A stretch of 64,000 bases of DNA from Pseudomonas fluorescens (GCF_902497745.1 NZ_CABVHJ010000012.1:124001-188000); one strand, 5' to 3'. Positions 7,964 through 17,329 are shown, numbered from the stretch's first letter. The notes: generated from the sequence alone by a model not told the origin. Numbers and translations: made by a program.

Positions 7964-8842
7964 ATGCCCTGGCCAGATCTGCTGCACCGCCGTGACCGAT
8001 TGCCCGCCGTTGCTGACCTGGCCGAGGGTTTTGCGACGTTGTTGCAGCAACTGGGCAACGTCACGCCGTTCGAGTTGGCGGTCGCGGGCGGGCGGCGGAT
8101 GGCGACGCCGGGGCTGGCGTTTCTGGTCGGTTACCAAGCGGCATTGCGCATGTTGTGGCCGAGTGCGCCGCTGAGCCTTGGCGCGTTGTGTGCGACCGAA
8201 CAGCGCAGTCTGCGTCCAGCTGACATGCAGACGCGGCTCACCGATTTACGCCTGAGCGGGCGCAAGGACTTCGTCACGGCGGGCGATGCGGCGGACTGGC
8301 TGTTGATCGCTGCGCGCAGTGAAGAACCCGGCGAAACGCCGCGCCTGAGTCTGGCCGTGGTGTATCCCGGCGAGCCCGGCGTAACCGTTGAGAAATTGCC
8401 GGCGTTGCCGTTGATGCCAGACATCAGTCATGGCCGGTTGCAGCTTGATGGGGCGTTGTGCGAGTTGCTCGCCGGTGATGGATGGGATGCTTACGTCAAA
8501 CCGTTTCGCACGCTGGAAGATGTCTATGTGCTGAGCGCGATGACCGCATGGCTGTATGGCGTCGGGCAGGACAGCGATTGGCCGCAAGCGTTGCAATTAC
8601 GTTTGCTGGCGCTGTTGGCCGGGTGTGCGGAGGCGAGCCGGCAGCCGCCGAACAATCCGGCCGGGCATGTGTTGCTGGGTGGGTTGTTTGCGCAGTTTGA
8701 GGCGTTGGAGGGGGAGGTGAGTCAGGCCTTGGCTGACGGGCCGACAGAATGGGTTCAGATGTGGCAGCGGGATCAGGGCGTGATGCAGTTGGCCTCCGGC
8801 GCTCGGGCCAAGCGGTTGGCCAAGGCTTTGGCGCAGGCTTGA
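7964..8842 (+). CDS. Acyl-CoA dehydrogenase-like protein of unknown substrate
   Basis: This 292-residue protein resembles the middle and C-terminal regions of acyl-CoA dehydrogenases but is shorter than the usual 380 or so. Visible parts are TDLRLSGRKDFVTAGDAADWLLIAAR, which matches the flavin/substrate beta-domain, and a helical C-terminus. The usual catalytic glutamate region is not obvious, so it may be a degenerate or non-catalytic relative. Two in-frame starts exist; the ATG at 7964 has AAGGAG eight bases upstream and is preferred over the one at 7940. It lies alone between olsB and a REP doublet. Confidence 0.6.
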   Translation: MPWPDLLHRRDRLPAVADLAEGFATLLQQLGNVTPFELAVAGGRRMATPGLAFLVGYQAALRMLWPSAPLSLGALCATEQRSLRPADMQTRLTDLRLSGRKDFVTAGDAADWLLIAARSEEPGETPRLSLAVVYPGEPGVTVEKLPALPLMPDISHGRLQLDGALCELLAGDGWDAYVKPFRTLEDVYVLSAMTAWLYGVGQDSDWPQALQLRLLALLAGCAEASRQPPNNPAGHVLLGGLFAQFEALEGEVSQALADGPTEWVQMWQRDQGVMQLASGARAKRLAKALAQA

Positions 8843-8850
8843 CTGGCCTC

Positions 8851-8934
8851 TTCGCGAGCAAGCTCGCTCCCACAGTTTGATGGCATTCCAACTAAAGGAA
8901 CTCGGTCAACTGTGGGAGCGAGCTTGCTCGCGAA
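8851..8934. repeat. REP doublet
   Basis: Inverted copies begin TTCGCGAGCAAGCTCGCTCC and end GAGCTTGCTCGCGAA. It fills most of the gap between the acyl-CoA dehydrogenase-like gene and the serine hydrolase gene. Confidence 0.92.
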
Positions 8935-9009
8935 AGCGATCTCATCATCACCACACATCTGTCATCAACCCCGACTAATCTCAGCAGGTTCTCCCCAAGA
9001 GCCCTCCTC

Positions 9010-10083
9010 ATGTGCAAAGGCCTGTCGCTGTTTCTGCTGCTGACCTGCTTCACCGTTCAGGCCGAACAATGGCCCGGCGAACAATGGCCAATCGGCATGA
9101 CGATCACCGATACAGGAGCGCTGGATAATTACGCCTTCCCACCCCGCGATGACACCACCCGCAAAGGCATCCGCACCGACGCGCTGCTGATCATCCATGA
9201 CGGCCAGATCATCTACGAACGCTACGCCGGCCCGACCACCGAGCAAACCCCGCACCTGACCTGGTCGATCAGCAAAAGCCTGATGGCCACCGTGCTCGGT
9301 GTGGCGTACGGCGAAGGCCTGTTCAAACTAGAAGACCCGGCCGTGCAGTTTTACCCGCCGCTGGAAAAACACCCGGCGATCAAAATCGCCGATCTGCTGC
9401 ACTGGGCCTCCGGTATCGATTGGCAGGAAGACTACGAATATGCCCCGCTGAAGTCCTCGGTGGTGGCGATGCTTTACACCCGTGGTCATCACGATATGGC
9501 TGCGTTCACCGCTAACCACGACAGCTACGCCGCTCCCGGGCAGGCCTTCCGCTATTCCAGCGGCGACAGCAACCTGCTCGCGGCCGCGTTGAAAAATATC
9601 GTCGGCCCGCAGCGCTATCCGAACTATCCGTGGACGGCATTGTTCGAGCCTTTGGGCATCCATCACGCCGTGTGGGAAACCGATGCCAGCGGCACGTTTG
9701 TCGCGTCGTCTTACGCTTACCTGACAGCTCGGGATCTGGCGCGCGTCGGTCTGTTGATGGCCCGCGACGGGCGCTGGAATGATCGCCAATTGCTGCCCAA
9801 AGATTGGATCGCGTTCAACCTTGAACCCTTCGCCGGTTACAAGGCTCATCAGGACGAAGCGGTGCCCGGCGGCCAGTGGTGGCTCAATCGCCCGGCCGAT
9901 GGCGCCGCCTCACCGTGGCCCGATGCACCACCCGATACCTTCGCCGCCCTCGGCCATTGGGGCCAGGCGCTGTACGTGATTCCCAGCGAGAAACTGGTGA
10001 TCGTGCGTTATGCCGATGATCGCGACGGCAGCTACCGCCATAACGAGTTGCTAAAACGCGTACTGAAGGCGGTGCGGCCATGA
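9010..10083 (+). CDS. Exported serine hydrolase of the beta-lactamase/penicillin-binding (class C) family
   Basis: This 357-residue protein starts with an export signal (MCKGLSLFLLLTCFTVQA). It carries the family SxxK motif SISK, with nucleophile Ser86 and base Lys89, the second motif YSSGDSN near 177, and a C-terminal GHWGQ block in place of the KTG triad. The family includes esterases, D-aminopeptidases and 6-aminohexanoate-dimer hydrolase-like enzymes; true beta-lactamase activity is not expected from these motifs alone. The stop overlaps the start of the next gene by four bases, so the two are co-translated. The substrate is unknown. Confidence 0.85.
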   Translation: MCKGLSLFLLLTCFTVQAEQWPGEQWPIGMTITDTGALDNYAFPPRDDTTRKGIRTDALLIIHDGQIIYERYAGPTTEQTPHLTWSISKSLMATVLGVAYGEGLFKLEDPAVQFYPPLEKHPAIKIADLLHWASGIDWQEDYEYAPLKSSVVAMLYTRGHHDMAAFTANHDSYAAPGQAFRYSSGDSNLLAAALKNIVGPQRYPNYPWTALFEPLGIHHAVWETDASGTFVASSYAYLTARDLARVGLLMARDGRWNDRQLLPKDWIAFNLEPFAGYKAHQDEAVPGGQWWLNRPADGAASPWPDAPPDTFAALGHWGQALYVIPSEKLVIVRYADDRDGSYRHNELLKRVLKAVRP

Positions 10084-10376
10084 AGCGCTTGTTGCTGTTG
10101 CTGCTCGTTTTGCTGCTCGGCTGGATCGGCTACGAGCGCGAAAATCTGTGGGCCTTCCCGGACATCATCAGCGCCTACACCGCCAAGGAATATTGTTCGT
10201 GCCGGTACGTGATGAACAACGATGCCGAGTATTGCCGTGGCTATGTCAAACAATGGCTGCCGACCAGCCAGTTCACCGATGACCCTGCCAGCAAAACCAT
10301 CACCGTCAGCGGCATGGGCCGCAGCAATCGCGCCCAATGGTTGAGCGAACGCCAAGGTTGTCGTTTACAGCCTTAA
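10080..10376 (+). CDS. Small membrane-anchored protein of unknown function, coupled to the serine hydrolase
   Basis: This 98-residue protein has an N-terminal signal or anchor (MKRLLLLLLVLLLGWIGY) and a periplasmic domain with four cysteines (EYCSCRY, AEYCRGY, QGCRL) that could form two disulfides. The ATG overlaps the upstream stop (ATGA), so it is translated together with the hydrolase and may act with it. I do not recognise a family with known function. The stop lies at the edge of a hairpin repeat that probably also ends the transcript. Confidence 0.75.
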   Translation: MKRLLLLLLVLLLGWIGYERENLWAFPDIISAYTAKEYCSCRYVMNNDAEYCRGYVKQWLPTSQFTDDPASKTITVSGMGRSNRAQWLSERQGCRLQP

Positions 10377-10449
10377 AAGATCGCAGCCTTCGGCAGCTCC
10401 TACATGACCGGGTCCACCCTGTAGGAGCTGCCGAAGGCTGCGATCTTTT
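10375..10449. repeat. Hairpin repeat, GATCGCAGCCTTCGGCAGCTCC family, copy 1
   Basis: A near-perfect inverted repeat, AAAAGATCGCAGCC to GGCTGCGATCTTTT, has a short unique loop. T-runs on both sides could let it work as a bidirectional terminator. Copies occur at 18569-18660 and 37071-37142. Confidence 0.85.
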
Positions 10450-10519
10450 GATCTTGATGTTGCAATAACTTTGGGGGCGGTTAAGGTTCGTGCAGGTTTA
10501 TCGGCCCCATGAGTGTTCA

Positions 10520-11110
10520 ATGTTCAACCGCTCCCTGTGTGCAACCCTGTCCAGCCTGTTGCTCTCTGCCGTTGCGCTGCCGGCGCAGGCCAATTGGTAT
10601 CTGGACGGCGAGTCGTCGCGGCTGTCGTTCGTCAGCACGAAAAACGCCAATGTTTCCGAAGTGCAGCGCTTTCTGGTGCTGCACGGCAAGGTCGACCCTA
10701 ACGGTCGCGCCGAAGTCGAAGTCGAGCTGGACTCGATCAACAGCGGCATCCCCCTGCGCGACGAGCGCATGCGCAAGGAGCTGTTCCAGATCGAGCAATT
10801 CCCCGAGGCGACCATCACCACCCAGATCGATCTGCGCCCGATCAACGATCTGGCCCCCGGCGCGCAGCTGGAATTGCGCCTGCCGCTGACCGTCAACCTC
10901 CACGGCAAGCAACATGAATACCCGGCCGAACTCTTGGCAACGCGCCTTGATGATCGCCGCTTTCAGGTGGTGACGCTGGAGCCGCTGGTGATCAACGCCG
11001 AGGATTTCGATCTGCTGCCAGGGCTGGAAAGCCTGCGCAAACTCGCCGATCTGTCGGCCATCAGTCTGTCGGTGCCGGTGGGTGCGGTGCTGATCTTCAC
11101 GGCGCGCTGA
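10520..11110 (+). CDS. YceI-family periplasmic protein
   Basis: This 196-residue protein has a signal peptide cleaved near PAQA-NWYLD and a YceI beta-barrel (lipocalin-like) domain. Typical strands are WYLDGESSRLSFVSTKN, VELDSINSGIPLRDERM and FPEATITTQIDL. The family binds isoprenoid-like lipids in the periplasm; some members are base- or stress-induced. An earlier in-frame start adds 10 residues but spoils the signal peptide, so the ATG at 10520 was chosen. The next gene starts two bases after its stop, pointing to an operon with a cardiolipin synthase-type enzyme and so to membrane lipid upkeep. Confidence 0.85.
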   Translation: MFNRSLCATLSSLLLSAVALPAQANWYLDGESSRLSFVSTKNANVSEVQRFLVLHGKVDPNGRAEVEVELDSINSGIPLRDERMRKELFQIEQFPEATITTQIDLRPINDLAPGAQLELRLPLTVNLHGKQHEYPAELLATRLDDRRFQVVTLEPLVINAEDFDLLPGLESLRKLADLSAISLSVPVGAVLIFTAR

Positions 11111-11111
11111 C

Positions 11112-12269
11112 ATGCGCGGCGCGGTGTTTCCATGGCGTGATGGCAACCGGTTCGAGCTGTTGATCGACGGCCCGCAATTCTTTCCGCGCATGCTCGAGCA
11201 GATTGCTGGCGCTCAAGAGCAGATCGAACTTGAACTGTATCTGGTCGAGGCCGGCGCTTGTGCCGAAACCATCGTCCAGGCGTTGGTCCTGGCGGCTGAG
11301 CGAGGCGTGCGTGTGCGATGTCTGTTCGATGACTACGGCAGTCTCGCCTTCACCCTCAATCTGCGTCAGCGCCTGATCCAGGCCGGGGTTGAACTGCGTT
11401 TCTACAATCGGCTGAACTGGCGGCGCTGGGTCGGCAACTTCTATCGGGATCACCGCAAATTGCTGCTGGTCGATCAATGTCTGGCGGTGGTCGGTGGCAC
11501 CGGTGTCACCGATGAGTTCTGGACGCCGGGCCATGACAGCAGCGAATGGCACGAAGTGATGGTCGAGATCCGCGGCCCGTTGGTGATCGACTGGCAATTG
11601 CTGTTTGACCGCCAGTGGATTGCCAACCGATATCGCCGCGCTTGGCGCCCGGCCGCGCATTTTGGTCTGCCGCGTTTGCCACGGGTGCCGGACAAGGGCG
11701 AGGGCATGGGCCGCGTGGCGTATGCCGACGCCCGCCAGCATCGCGACATTCTGCAATCGCTGTTCCGCGCGTTGAACAGTGGGCAAAAACGCATCTGGAT
11801 GGCCACGCCGTACTTCCTGCCAACGTGGAAAATCCGCCGCTCCCTGCGCAAGGCTGCGGCGCGTGGTGTCGATGTGCGTTTGCTGCTGACCGGGCCGCGC
11901 ACCGATCACCCGTCAGTGCGTTACGCCGGGCATCGTTATTACCCGCGACTGCTCAAGGCCGGGGTGCAGATCTTCGAATATCAGCCTTGTTTTCTGCATT
12001 TGAAAATGGTCTTGGTGGACGACTGGGTGAGCATCGGTTCGTGCAACTTCGATCACTGGAACCTGCGCTTCAATCTGGAGGCGAATCTGGAGGCGCTGGA
12101 TCCGTCGTTGACGGCAGCGGTAGAGGCGAGTTTTGTGAAAGACTTCGGGCTGAGTCAGCAGGTGAGTCTGGAGGAGTGGCAGCGCCGGCCGTTGTGGCGG
12201 CGGGTGAAGCAGCGGGTGTGGGGGTGGGTGGATCGGGTGGTCGTCAACATCCTCGACCGCCGCGGGTAA
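11112..12269 (+). CDS. Cardiolipin synthase-type phospholipase D family protein (ClsB-like)
   Basis: This 385-residue phospholipase D-superfamily enzyme has two HKD motifs: HRKLLLVD (His114, Lys116, Asp121) and HLKMVLVD (His296, Lys298, Asp303), followed by SIGSCNFD. The length and the lack of N-terminal membrane helices match ClsB/YbhO. These make cardiolipin from two phosphatidylglycerols or from PG plus PE at the inner membrane. It starts two bases after the YceI stop. The C-terminus is basic and Trp/Arg rich, probably for membrane contact. Another transphosphatidylation reaction cannot be excluded. Confidence 0.85.
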   Translation: MRGAVFPWRDGNRFELLIDGPQFFPRMLEQIAGAQEQIELELYLVEAGACAETIVQALVLAAERGVRVRCLFDDYGSLAFTLNLRQRLIQAGVELRFYNRLNWRRWVGNFYRDHRKLLLVDQCLAVVGGTGVTDEFWTPGHDSSEWHEVMVEIRGPLVIDWQLLFDRQWIANRYRRAWRPAAHFGLPRLPRVPDKGEGMGRVAYADARQHRDILQSLFRALNSGQKRIWMATPYFLPTWKIRRSLRKAAARGVDVRLLLTGPRTDHPSVRYAGHRYYPRLLKAGVQIFEYQPCFLHLKMVLVDDWVSIGSCNFDHWNLRFNLEANLEALDPSLTAAVEASFVKDFGLSQQVSLEEWQRRPLWRRVKQRVWGWVDRVVVNILDRRG

Positions 12270-12298
12270 AACCGATTTTGAATACACCCTGAATCCAA

Positions 12299-12387
12299 TG
12301 TGGGAGCGAGCTTGCTCGCGAAGGCGGTGTGTCAGTCAGTATTTGTTTAACTGAATGACCGCTTTCGCGAGCAAGCTCGCTCCCACA
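12299..12387. repeat. REP doublet
   Basis: TGTGGGAGCGAGCTTGCTCG and its inverted partner lie between the convergent cls-like gene and bglX. Confidence 0.92.
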
Positions 12388-12409
12388 GGGTTTTGCGGTG
12401 TGCTTGCGG

Positions 12410-14701
12410 TTATAGCAGTTCAAAGCTCTGCTGCGTCACATCCTGCGAATCCAGGCCGATCTGCACGTTGAACTTGCCAGGCTCTGCCGCGTACTTGAGC
12501 TGGGCGTTGTAGAACTTCAGGTCATCCTCGGTGATGGTGAAGTGCACGACTTTCTGTTCGCCGGCCTTGAGCATGATTTTCTGGAAGTTCTTCAGTTCCT
12601 TCACCGGGCGGATCATCGAGCCAGTGACGTCCTGGATGTACAACTGCACCACGGTTTCGCCGTCACGCTTGCCGGTGTTTTTCAGCATGACGCTGGCGTC
12701 GAGCTTGCCAGTGGCGTTGAGGGTGGTCGACGACAGCGCCATGTCGCTCAGGGCGAAGTTGGTGTAGCTCAGGCCATAACCGAACGGGAACAGCGGCCCG
12801 GTGGTGTCATCGAAATACTGCGAGGTGTAGTTGCCCGGTTTGCCCGGGGTGAACGGCCGGCCAATGCTCAGGTGGTTGTAGTAAGTCGGGATCTGGCCCA
12901 CGGAGCGCGGGAAAGTCACCGGCAGTTTGCCCGACGGGTTGTAATCGCCGAACAGCACATCAGCAATGGCATTGCCGCCCTCGGTGCCGCTGAACCAGGT
13001 TTCCAGAATCGCGTCAGCCGACTGGTTCTCTTCGAGAATGGTCAGCGGACGGCCATTCATCAACACCAATACCAACGGTTTGCCGGTGGCTTTCAGCGCA
13101 CGGATCAGCTCGCGCTGGTTTTCCGGGATGTTCAGGTCGGTGCGGCTGGAGGACTCGTGGGACATGCCACGGGATTCGCCCACCGCTGCCACGATCACGT
13201 CAGCGTCCTTGGCAGCTTTCACTGCTTCGTCGATCAGCACGTTGGCCGGGCGCGGATCGTCGACCACTTCCGGCGCATCGAAGTTGAGGAAGTTCAGGTA
13301 ATCCAGCACCTTCTTGTCGCTGGTGATGTTGGCGCCACGGGCGTAGATCAGGTTCGACTTATTGCCGATCACCGAACTCATGCCATCGAACAGCGTCACC
13401 GATTGCGCAGGGCGCCCGGCGGCAGCCCAACTGCCCATCATGTCGATCGGCGCTTTGGCCAGCGGGCCGACCAGCGCGACTTTTGCGTCTTTCTTCAGCG
13501 GCAGGGTTTCGTTCTGGTTCTTCAGCAACACCAGGCTGCGACGCGCGACTTCGCGGGCCTCGGCACGGTGCAGACGGCTTTCGGCGTAGGTGTCGGCCGG
13601 ATCATCTTCAGCCTTGCCGATACGCAGGTACGGGTCCTTGAACAGACCCATGTCGTACTTGGCGGCGAGCACTTCACGCACGGCGTTGTCGATGTCTTTC
13701 TGTTCGATTTCGCCGGCCTTGAGCAGCCCCGGCAGTTCTTTGCCGTAGAGGGTGTCGTTCATGCTCATGTCGATGCCGGCCTTGATCGCCAGCTTCGCCG
13801 CTTCACGTCCGTCGCGGGCGACACCGTGCTTGATCAGTTCGAAGATCGCGCCGTGGTCACTGACCGCCAGGCCTTTGAAGCCCCAGTCTTTGCGCAACAG
13901 ATCATTCATCAGCCAGGTGTTGGCCGTGGCCGGAATGCCGTTGATCGAGTTCAACGCGACCATCACACCGCCAGCGCCGGCATCAATCGCGGCGCGGTAC
14001 GGTGGCAGGTAATCCTGGTACATCTTCACCGGACTCATGTCGACGGTGTTGTAGTCGCGGCCGCCCTCGACCGCGCCGTACAGGGCGAAGTGCTTGACGC
14101 TGGCCATGATGCTGTCGGCGGCGCTCGGGGTGGCACCCTGATAGGCACGAACCATGACGCCGGCAATGCGCGAGGTCAGGTAGGTGTCTTCACCGAAACC
14201 TTCGGAGCTGCGGCCCCAGCGCGGGTCGCGGGAAATATCGACCATCGGCGCGAAGGTGATGTCGAGGCTGTCGGCAGCGGCTTCTTTGGCGGCAACGCGG
14301 CCGGACTGGCCGATGGCGTCCATGTCCCAGCTCGAGGCCAAGGCCAGCGGAATCGGGAAAATCGTACGGTGGCCGTGGATCACGTCGTACGCGAAAAACA
14401 TCGGAATCTTCAGGCGACTGCGCATGGCAGCGTCCTGCATCGGACGGTTTTCCGGGCGGGTGATCGAGTTGAACGTGCCACCGATGTTGCCGGCAGCGAT
14501 CTCTTTGCGGATCAGCTCGCGGGGCATTTCCGGGCCGATGCTGATCAGGCGCAGCTGGCCGATCTTTTCATCGAGGGTCATTTGCTTCATCAGATTGCTG
14601 ATGAATGCGTCCTTGTTTTCCAGGGGTACCGGGGTCGTGGCGGCCAATACTTGATGACTGGCCAGGCTGACGAACAGACCCAGCAAACACAGCTTCTTCA
14701 T
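12410..14701 (-). CDS. bglX: Periplasmic beta-glucosidase, glycoside hydrolase family 3 (BglX)
   Basis: This 763-residue exported enzyme has a signal peptide (MKKLCLLGLFVSLASHQVLA). The GH3 N-terminal TIM barrel carries the nucleophile Asp in GLAVSDHGAIFEL, the GH3 C-terminal alpha/beta domain contains SRTDLNIPENQRELIRAL, and a fibronectin III-like domain ends the protein. It should release terminal beta-linked glucose from oligosaccharides in the periplasm. A TTG-led reading adds five residues, but the ATG at 14701 with upstream TTGAGAAAA is the natural start. It stands alone, divergent from the lemA gene. Length is normal for BglX. Confidence 0.93.
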   Translation of the reverse strand: MKKLCLLGLFVSLASHQVLAATTPVPLENKDAFISNLMKQMTLDEKIGQLRLISIGPEMPRELIRKEIAAGNIGGTFNSITRPENRPMQDAAMRSRLKIPMFFAYDVIHGHRTIFPIPLALASSWDMDAIGQSGRVAAKEAAADSLDITFAPMVDISRDPRWGRSSEGFGEDTYLTSRIAGVMVRAYQGATPSAADSIMASVKHFALYGAVEGGRDYNTVDMSPVKMYQDYLPPYRAAIDAGAGGVMVALNSINGIPATANTWLMNDLLRKDWGFKGLAVSDHGAIFELIKHGVARDGREAAKLAIKAGIDMSMNDTLYGKELPGLLKAGEIEQKDIDNAVREVLAAKYDMGLFKDPYLRIGKAEDDPADTYAESRLHRAEAREVARRSLVLLKNQNETLPLKKDAKVALVGPLAKAPIDMMGSWAAAGRPAQSVTLFDGMSSVIGNKSNLIYARGANITSDKKVLDYLNFLNFDAPEVVDDPRPANVLIDEAVKAAKDADVIVAAVGESRGMSHESSSRTDLNIPENQRELIRALKATGKPLVLVLMNGRPLTILEENQSADAILETWFSGTEGGNAIADVLFGDYNPSGKLPVTFPRSVGQIPTYYNHLSIGRPFTPGKPGNYTSQYFDDTTGPLFPFGYGLSYTNFALSDMALSSTTLNATGKLDASVMLKNTGKRDGETVVQLYIQDVTGSMIRPVKELKNFQKIMLKAGEQKVVHFTITEDDLKFYNAQLKYAAEPGKFNVQIGLDSQDVTQQSFELL

Positions 14702-14962
14702 GAATAGTTTTCTCAAGGGCCCAAGCGGCGAGGTAACGCCGGCCAGCCAAAATTTAGGGAGCGACTATTGTTGTTCGGGTGCAGGCTCGAAAACACCGAG
14801 CCAAAAACGACAGCCGACACTCGGCAGCGTGAACGCGCAGGGCACTTTTTAGCCCATTGGCCCGTCGTAATCCAGCGACGCGGCCGATTATGCCCCAAGA
14901 GCCCGCCAAGAATGTTTCGCGCTCGGTTTTTATAATGAAATGTGCCAAGGAGCATCACTGCG

Positions 14963-15571
14963 ATGAATGTAAGCCCAACCAATCGCTCGCGTTTGCAGGT
15001 CGCCACACTGCTGGTGCTGGCCACGCTGTTGACCGCGTGCGGCATCAACAATATCCCGACCCTCGACGAACAGGCCAAAGCCGCGTGGGGACAGGTGCAG
15101 AACCAGTACCAGCGCCGCGCTGACCTGATCCCCAATCTGGTGGAAACGGTGAAAGGTTATGCGGCTCACGAGCAGGAAACGCTGACCGCAGTGATCGAGG
15201 CGCGGGCCAAGGCGACCTCGATCCAGGTCGACGCCAGCACCCTCGATAACCCCGAAAAGCTCAAGCAGTTCCAGCAGGCGCAGGATCAACTGACCGGCGC
15301 GTTGAGCCGCTTGATGGTGGTCTCCGAGCGTTACCCGGATCTGAAGGCCAACCAGAACTTCCTCGCCCTGCAATCGCAACTCGAGGGCACGGAAAACCGC
15401 ATCGCCGTGGCGCGTCGCGATTTCATTCTGGCGGTGCAGAAATACAACACCGAAATCCGCACCTTTCCCGGTCGTCTCTGGCACAGCGTGATGTACAGCG
15501 ATCTGCCGATCCGCGAAACCTTCGAAGCCACCACGCCCGGCGCGGAAAAGGCCCCGGAAGTGAAATTCTGA
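14963..15571 (+). CDS. LemA-family lipoprotein
   Basis: This 202-residue protein has a lipoprotein signal (TLLTACGINN) followed by the LemA helical bundle: LDEQAKAAWGQVQNQYQRRADLIPNLVETVKGYA, then RYPDLKANQNFLALQSQLEGTENRIAVARRDF. LemA proteins are membrane-associated coiled-coil proteins of unclear biochemical role that usually travel with TPM-domain proteins, as here. The ATG at 14963 has AAGGAG upstream; an earlier start seven codons upstream was rejected. It is the first of three tightly spaced genes. Confidence 0.9.
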   Translation: MNVSPTNRSRLQVATLLVLATLLTACGINNIPTLDEQAKAAWGQVQNQYQRRADLIPNLVETVKGYAAHEQETLTAVIEARAKATSIQVDASTLDNPEKLKQFQQAQDQLTGALSRLMVVSERYPDLKANQNFLALQSQLEGTENRIAVARRDFILAVQKYNTEIRTFPGRLWHSVMYSDLPIRETFEATTPGAEKAPEVKF

Positions 15572-15584
15572 TTCGAGGTTGTCC

Positions 15585-16340
15585 ATGCGCGTGTTGAAAA
15601 TGGGCCTGGTGCTGATGCTGTGGCTGTTCGCCGTCAGCGCCCAGGCCGAGTTGACGTTCCCGGCGCTGAGCGGCCGGGTGGTGGACGAAGCGCAGATGAT
15701 CGACCCGTCGGTGCGCGCGCAACTGGGCCAGCAGTTGCAGGCCCACGAGCAGGCGACCGGCGAGCAATTGGTCGTGGTCACGGTGCCGGATCTGCAAGGC
15801 ACCACCATCGAAGATTTCGGCGTTCAGCTCGGCCGGCACTGGGCCATCGGCCAGAAGGACAAGAACAACGGCGCGCTGCTGATCGTCGCCCGTGACGAGC
15901 GCAAACTGCGCATCGAAGTCGGTTATGGCCTGGAAGACCGACTGACTGACGCGCAGACTTCAGTGATCATCCATCAAGTCATAACCCCTGCCTTCAAGAC
16001 CGGCAACTTCAGCAAAGGCATCAGCGATGGCGTCGCGGCGATGCTGGTGGTGCTGGGCGGAAATCCGCTCGACGAGCCATCGACGGTGTATGAATCCAGC
16101 GGTGATCCGTCCGACGATTTCATCTCGCGGCATCCGGCATTGTTCGTGTTTTTGGTGATGTTGTTCATCCTGACGGTGTTTGTCTGCCAGGTGCTCGGTA
16201 TCCTGCCCGCTGGCCGTGGCGGCTCCGGAGGAGGGGGCGGCTTTGGCGGTGGCGGCGGCTTTGGCGGCGGTGGTGGAGGCGGGGGCTTCAGCGGCGGCGG
16301 GGGCAGTTTCGGCGGCGGCGGTTCGTCCGGCGGCTGGTGA
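15585..16340 (+). CDS. TPM-domain membrane protein (YgcG family) with glycine-rich tail
   Basis: This 251-residue protein has an export signal (to AQAELTFP), then a TPM domain (VVDEAQMIDPSVRAQL to KTGNFSKGISDGVAAML) exposed to the periplasm. One membrane helix follows (ALFVFLVMLFILTVFVCQVLGIL), and the tail is almost pure Gly/Ser/Phe (GGGGGFGGGGG repeats) ending in SGGW. Some TPM domains have acid phosphatase activity, but this is not universal. A TTG two codons upstream was rejected in favour of the ATG at 15585. It lies 13 bases after the lemA-family gene. Confidence 0.88.
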   Translation: MRVLKMGLVLMLWLFAVSAQAELTFPALSGRVVDEAQMIDPSVRAQLGQQLQAHEQATGEQLVVVTVPDLQGTTIEDFGVQLGRHWAIGQKDKNNGALLIVARDERKLRIEVGYGLEDRLTDAQTSVIIHQVITPAFKTGNFSKGISDGVAAMLVVLGGNPLDEPSTVYESSGDPSDDFISRHPALFVFLVMLFILTVFVCQVLGILPAGRGGSGGGGGFGGGGGFGGGGGGGGFSGGGGSFGGGGSSGGW

Positions 16341-16373
16341 GATCAGAAGAATAATGAGCAGGCACTTTTCAAC

Positions 16374-16991
16374 ATGGCATTACTGACTGAACACGAACAA
16401 CGCAAAGTCGCCGAGGCGATCGCCCGGGTCGAGCGCGATACCGACGCCGAACTGGTGACGGTACTGGCCGCCCGCGCCGATGACTACGCGTACATCCCGC
16501 TGTTGTGGGCGAGCCTTTTGGCACTGGTGGTGCCGGGCGTTGTGCACTACCTGACCGGGTGGCTGACCCTGCGCAGTCTGCTGCTGGTGCAGTGGGGCGC
16601 GTTCATCGTGCTGTGCCTGCTGTTTCGTTTGCCGAAAATCACTACCCATCTGATCCCGCGCCGCGTGCGGCATTGGCGTGCGTCAAACCTGGCGCGCCGA
16701 CAGTTTCTCGAGCAGAACCTGCATCACACGGTGGGTAGCACGGGGATGCTGATTTTTGTGTGTGAGGCGGAGCGGTATGTGGAGATTCTGGTGGATGAGG
16801 GGATTTCCAAGCGGCTGGATAATAAATCCTGGGATGCGATTGTCGCGGCGTTTACCGAGCAGGTGCGGCAGGGGCGCACGCTGGAGGGGTTTGTGACGTG
16901 TATCGAGGCGTGTGGGGAGTTGCTGAAAGTGCATGTGCCGGTGACGCAGGAGAGGAATGAGTTGCCGAATCGGTTGATTGTGCTGGGGTAA
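16374..16991 (+). CDS. Second TPM-domain membrane protein
   Basis: This 205-residue protein has the TPM start (LLTEHEQRKVAEAIARVERDTDAELVTVLAARAD). Two hydrophobic segments at about 42-88 (YIPLLWASLLALVVPGVVHYL and LLLVQWGAFIVLCLLF) interrupt the domain, which resumes at VCEAERYVEILVDEGI. It lacks a signal peptide and the Gly-rich tail of its neighbour. Forming an operon with a LemA protein and the Gly-rich TPM protein, it probably works in the same envelope complex. The biochemical function is unknown. RBS is weak. Confidence 0.82.
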   Translation: MALLTEHEQRKVAEAIARVERDTDAELVTVLAARADDYAYIPLLWASLLALVVPGVVHYLTGWLTLRSLLLVQWGAFIVLCLLFRLPKITTHLIPRRVRHWRASNLARRQFLEQNLHHTVGSTGMLIFVCEAERYVEILVDEGISKRLDNKSWDAIVAAFTEQVRQGRTLEGFVTCIEACGELLKVHVPVTQERNELPNRLIVLG

Positions 16992-16997
16992 GACAAA

Positions 16998-17229
16998 CCC
17001 TCACCCCAGCCCTCCCGAAACGTCGGACCGCCCAGAGGGAGAGGGGGCCGACCGAGGTGTCTGGCGCTCGACATCGACCTGAGACAACGAGTCGATCATG
17101 GATTAACAGCTGATCGCTTTATTTGATGCTTCTAATACCTGAGTTCGGCTCGGTATTTCAGGTCGGTGTAACTCGTGAAAACACCTCGGTCAGTCCCCTC
17201 TACCTCTGGGAGAGGGCTAGGGTGAGGGT
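16998..17229. repeat. Long palindromic repeat, CCCTCACCC family, copy 2
   Basis: It runs from CCCTCACCCCAGCCCTCCC to GGGAGAGGGCTAGGGTGAGGG. Inner arms AGAGGGAGAGG and CCCCTCTACCTCTGGGAGAGG frame a spacer with the shared words ACCGAGGTGT and CGACCTGA. It fills the 338-base gene-free gap between the TPM operon and the methyltransferase gene. Confidence 0.8.
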
Positions 17230-17329
17230 GCTTCTGACAACCGTTGGGTAAATAAGAGCGTGTCCCCAACCCCCATCCCCCCTAAAATACCCGCCATTCC
17301 CGATTTCGCCCGTCCGAGGCCGCTTTTTC

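Noticed and set aside
9010..10083. Serine hydrolase as an antibiotic-degrading beta-lactamase
   Set aside because: It has SxxK, but the third motif is the esterase/hydrolase-type HWGQ block, so resistance cannot be claimed.
12542..14707. 721-residue plus-strand frame opposite bglX
   Set aside because: Its composition is that of an antisense shadow with no domains, while bglX has every GH3 motif.
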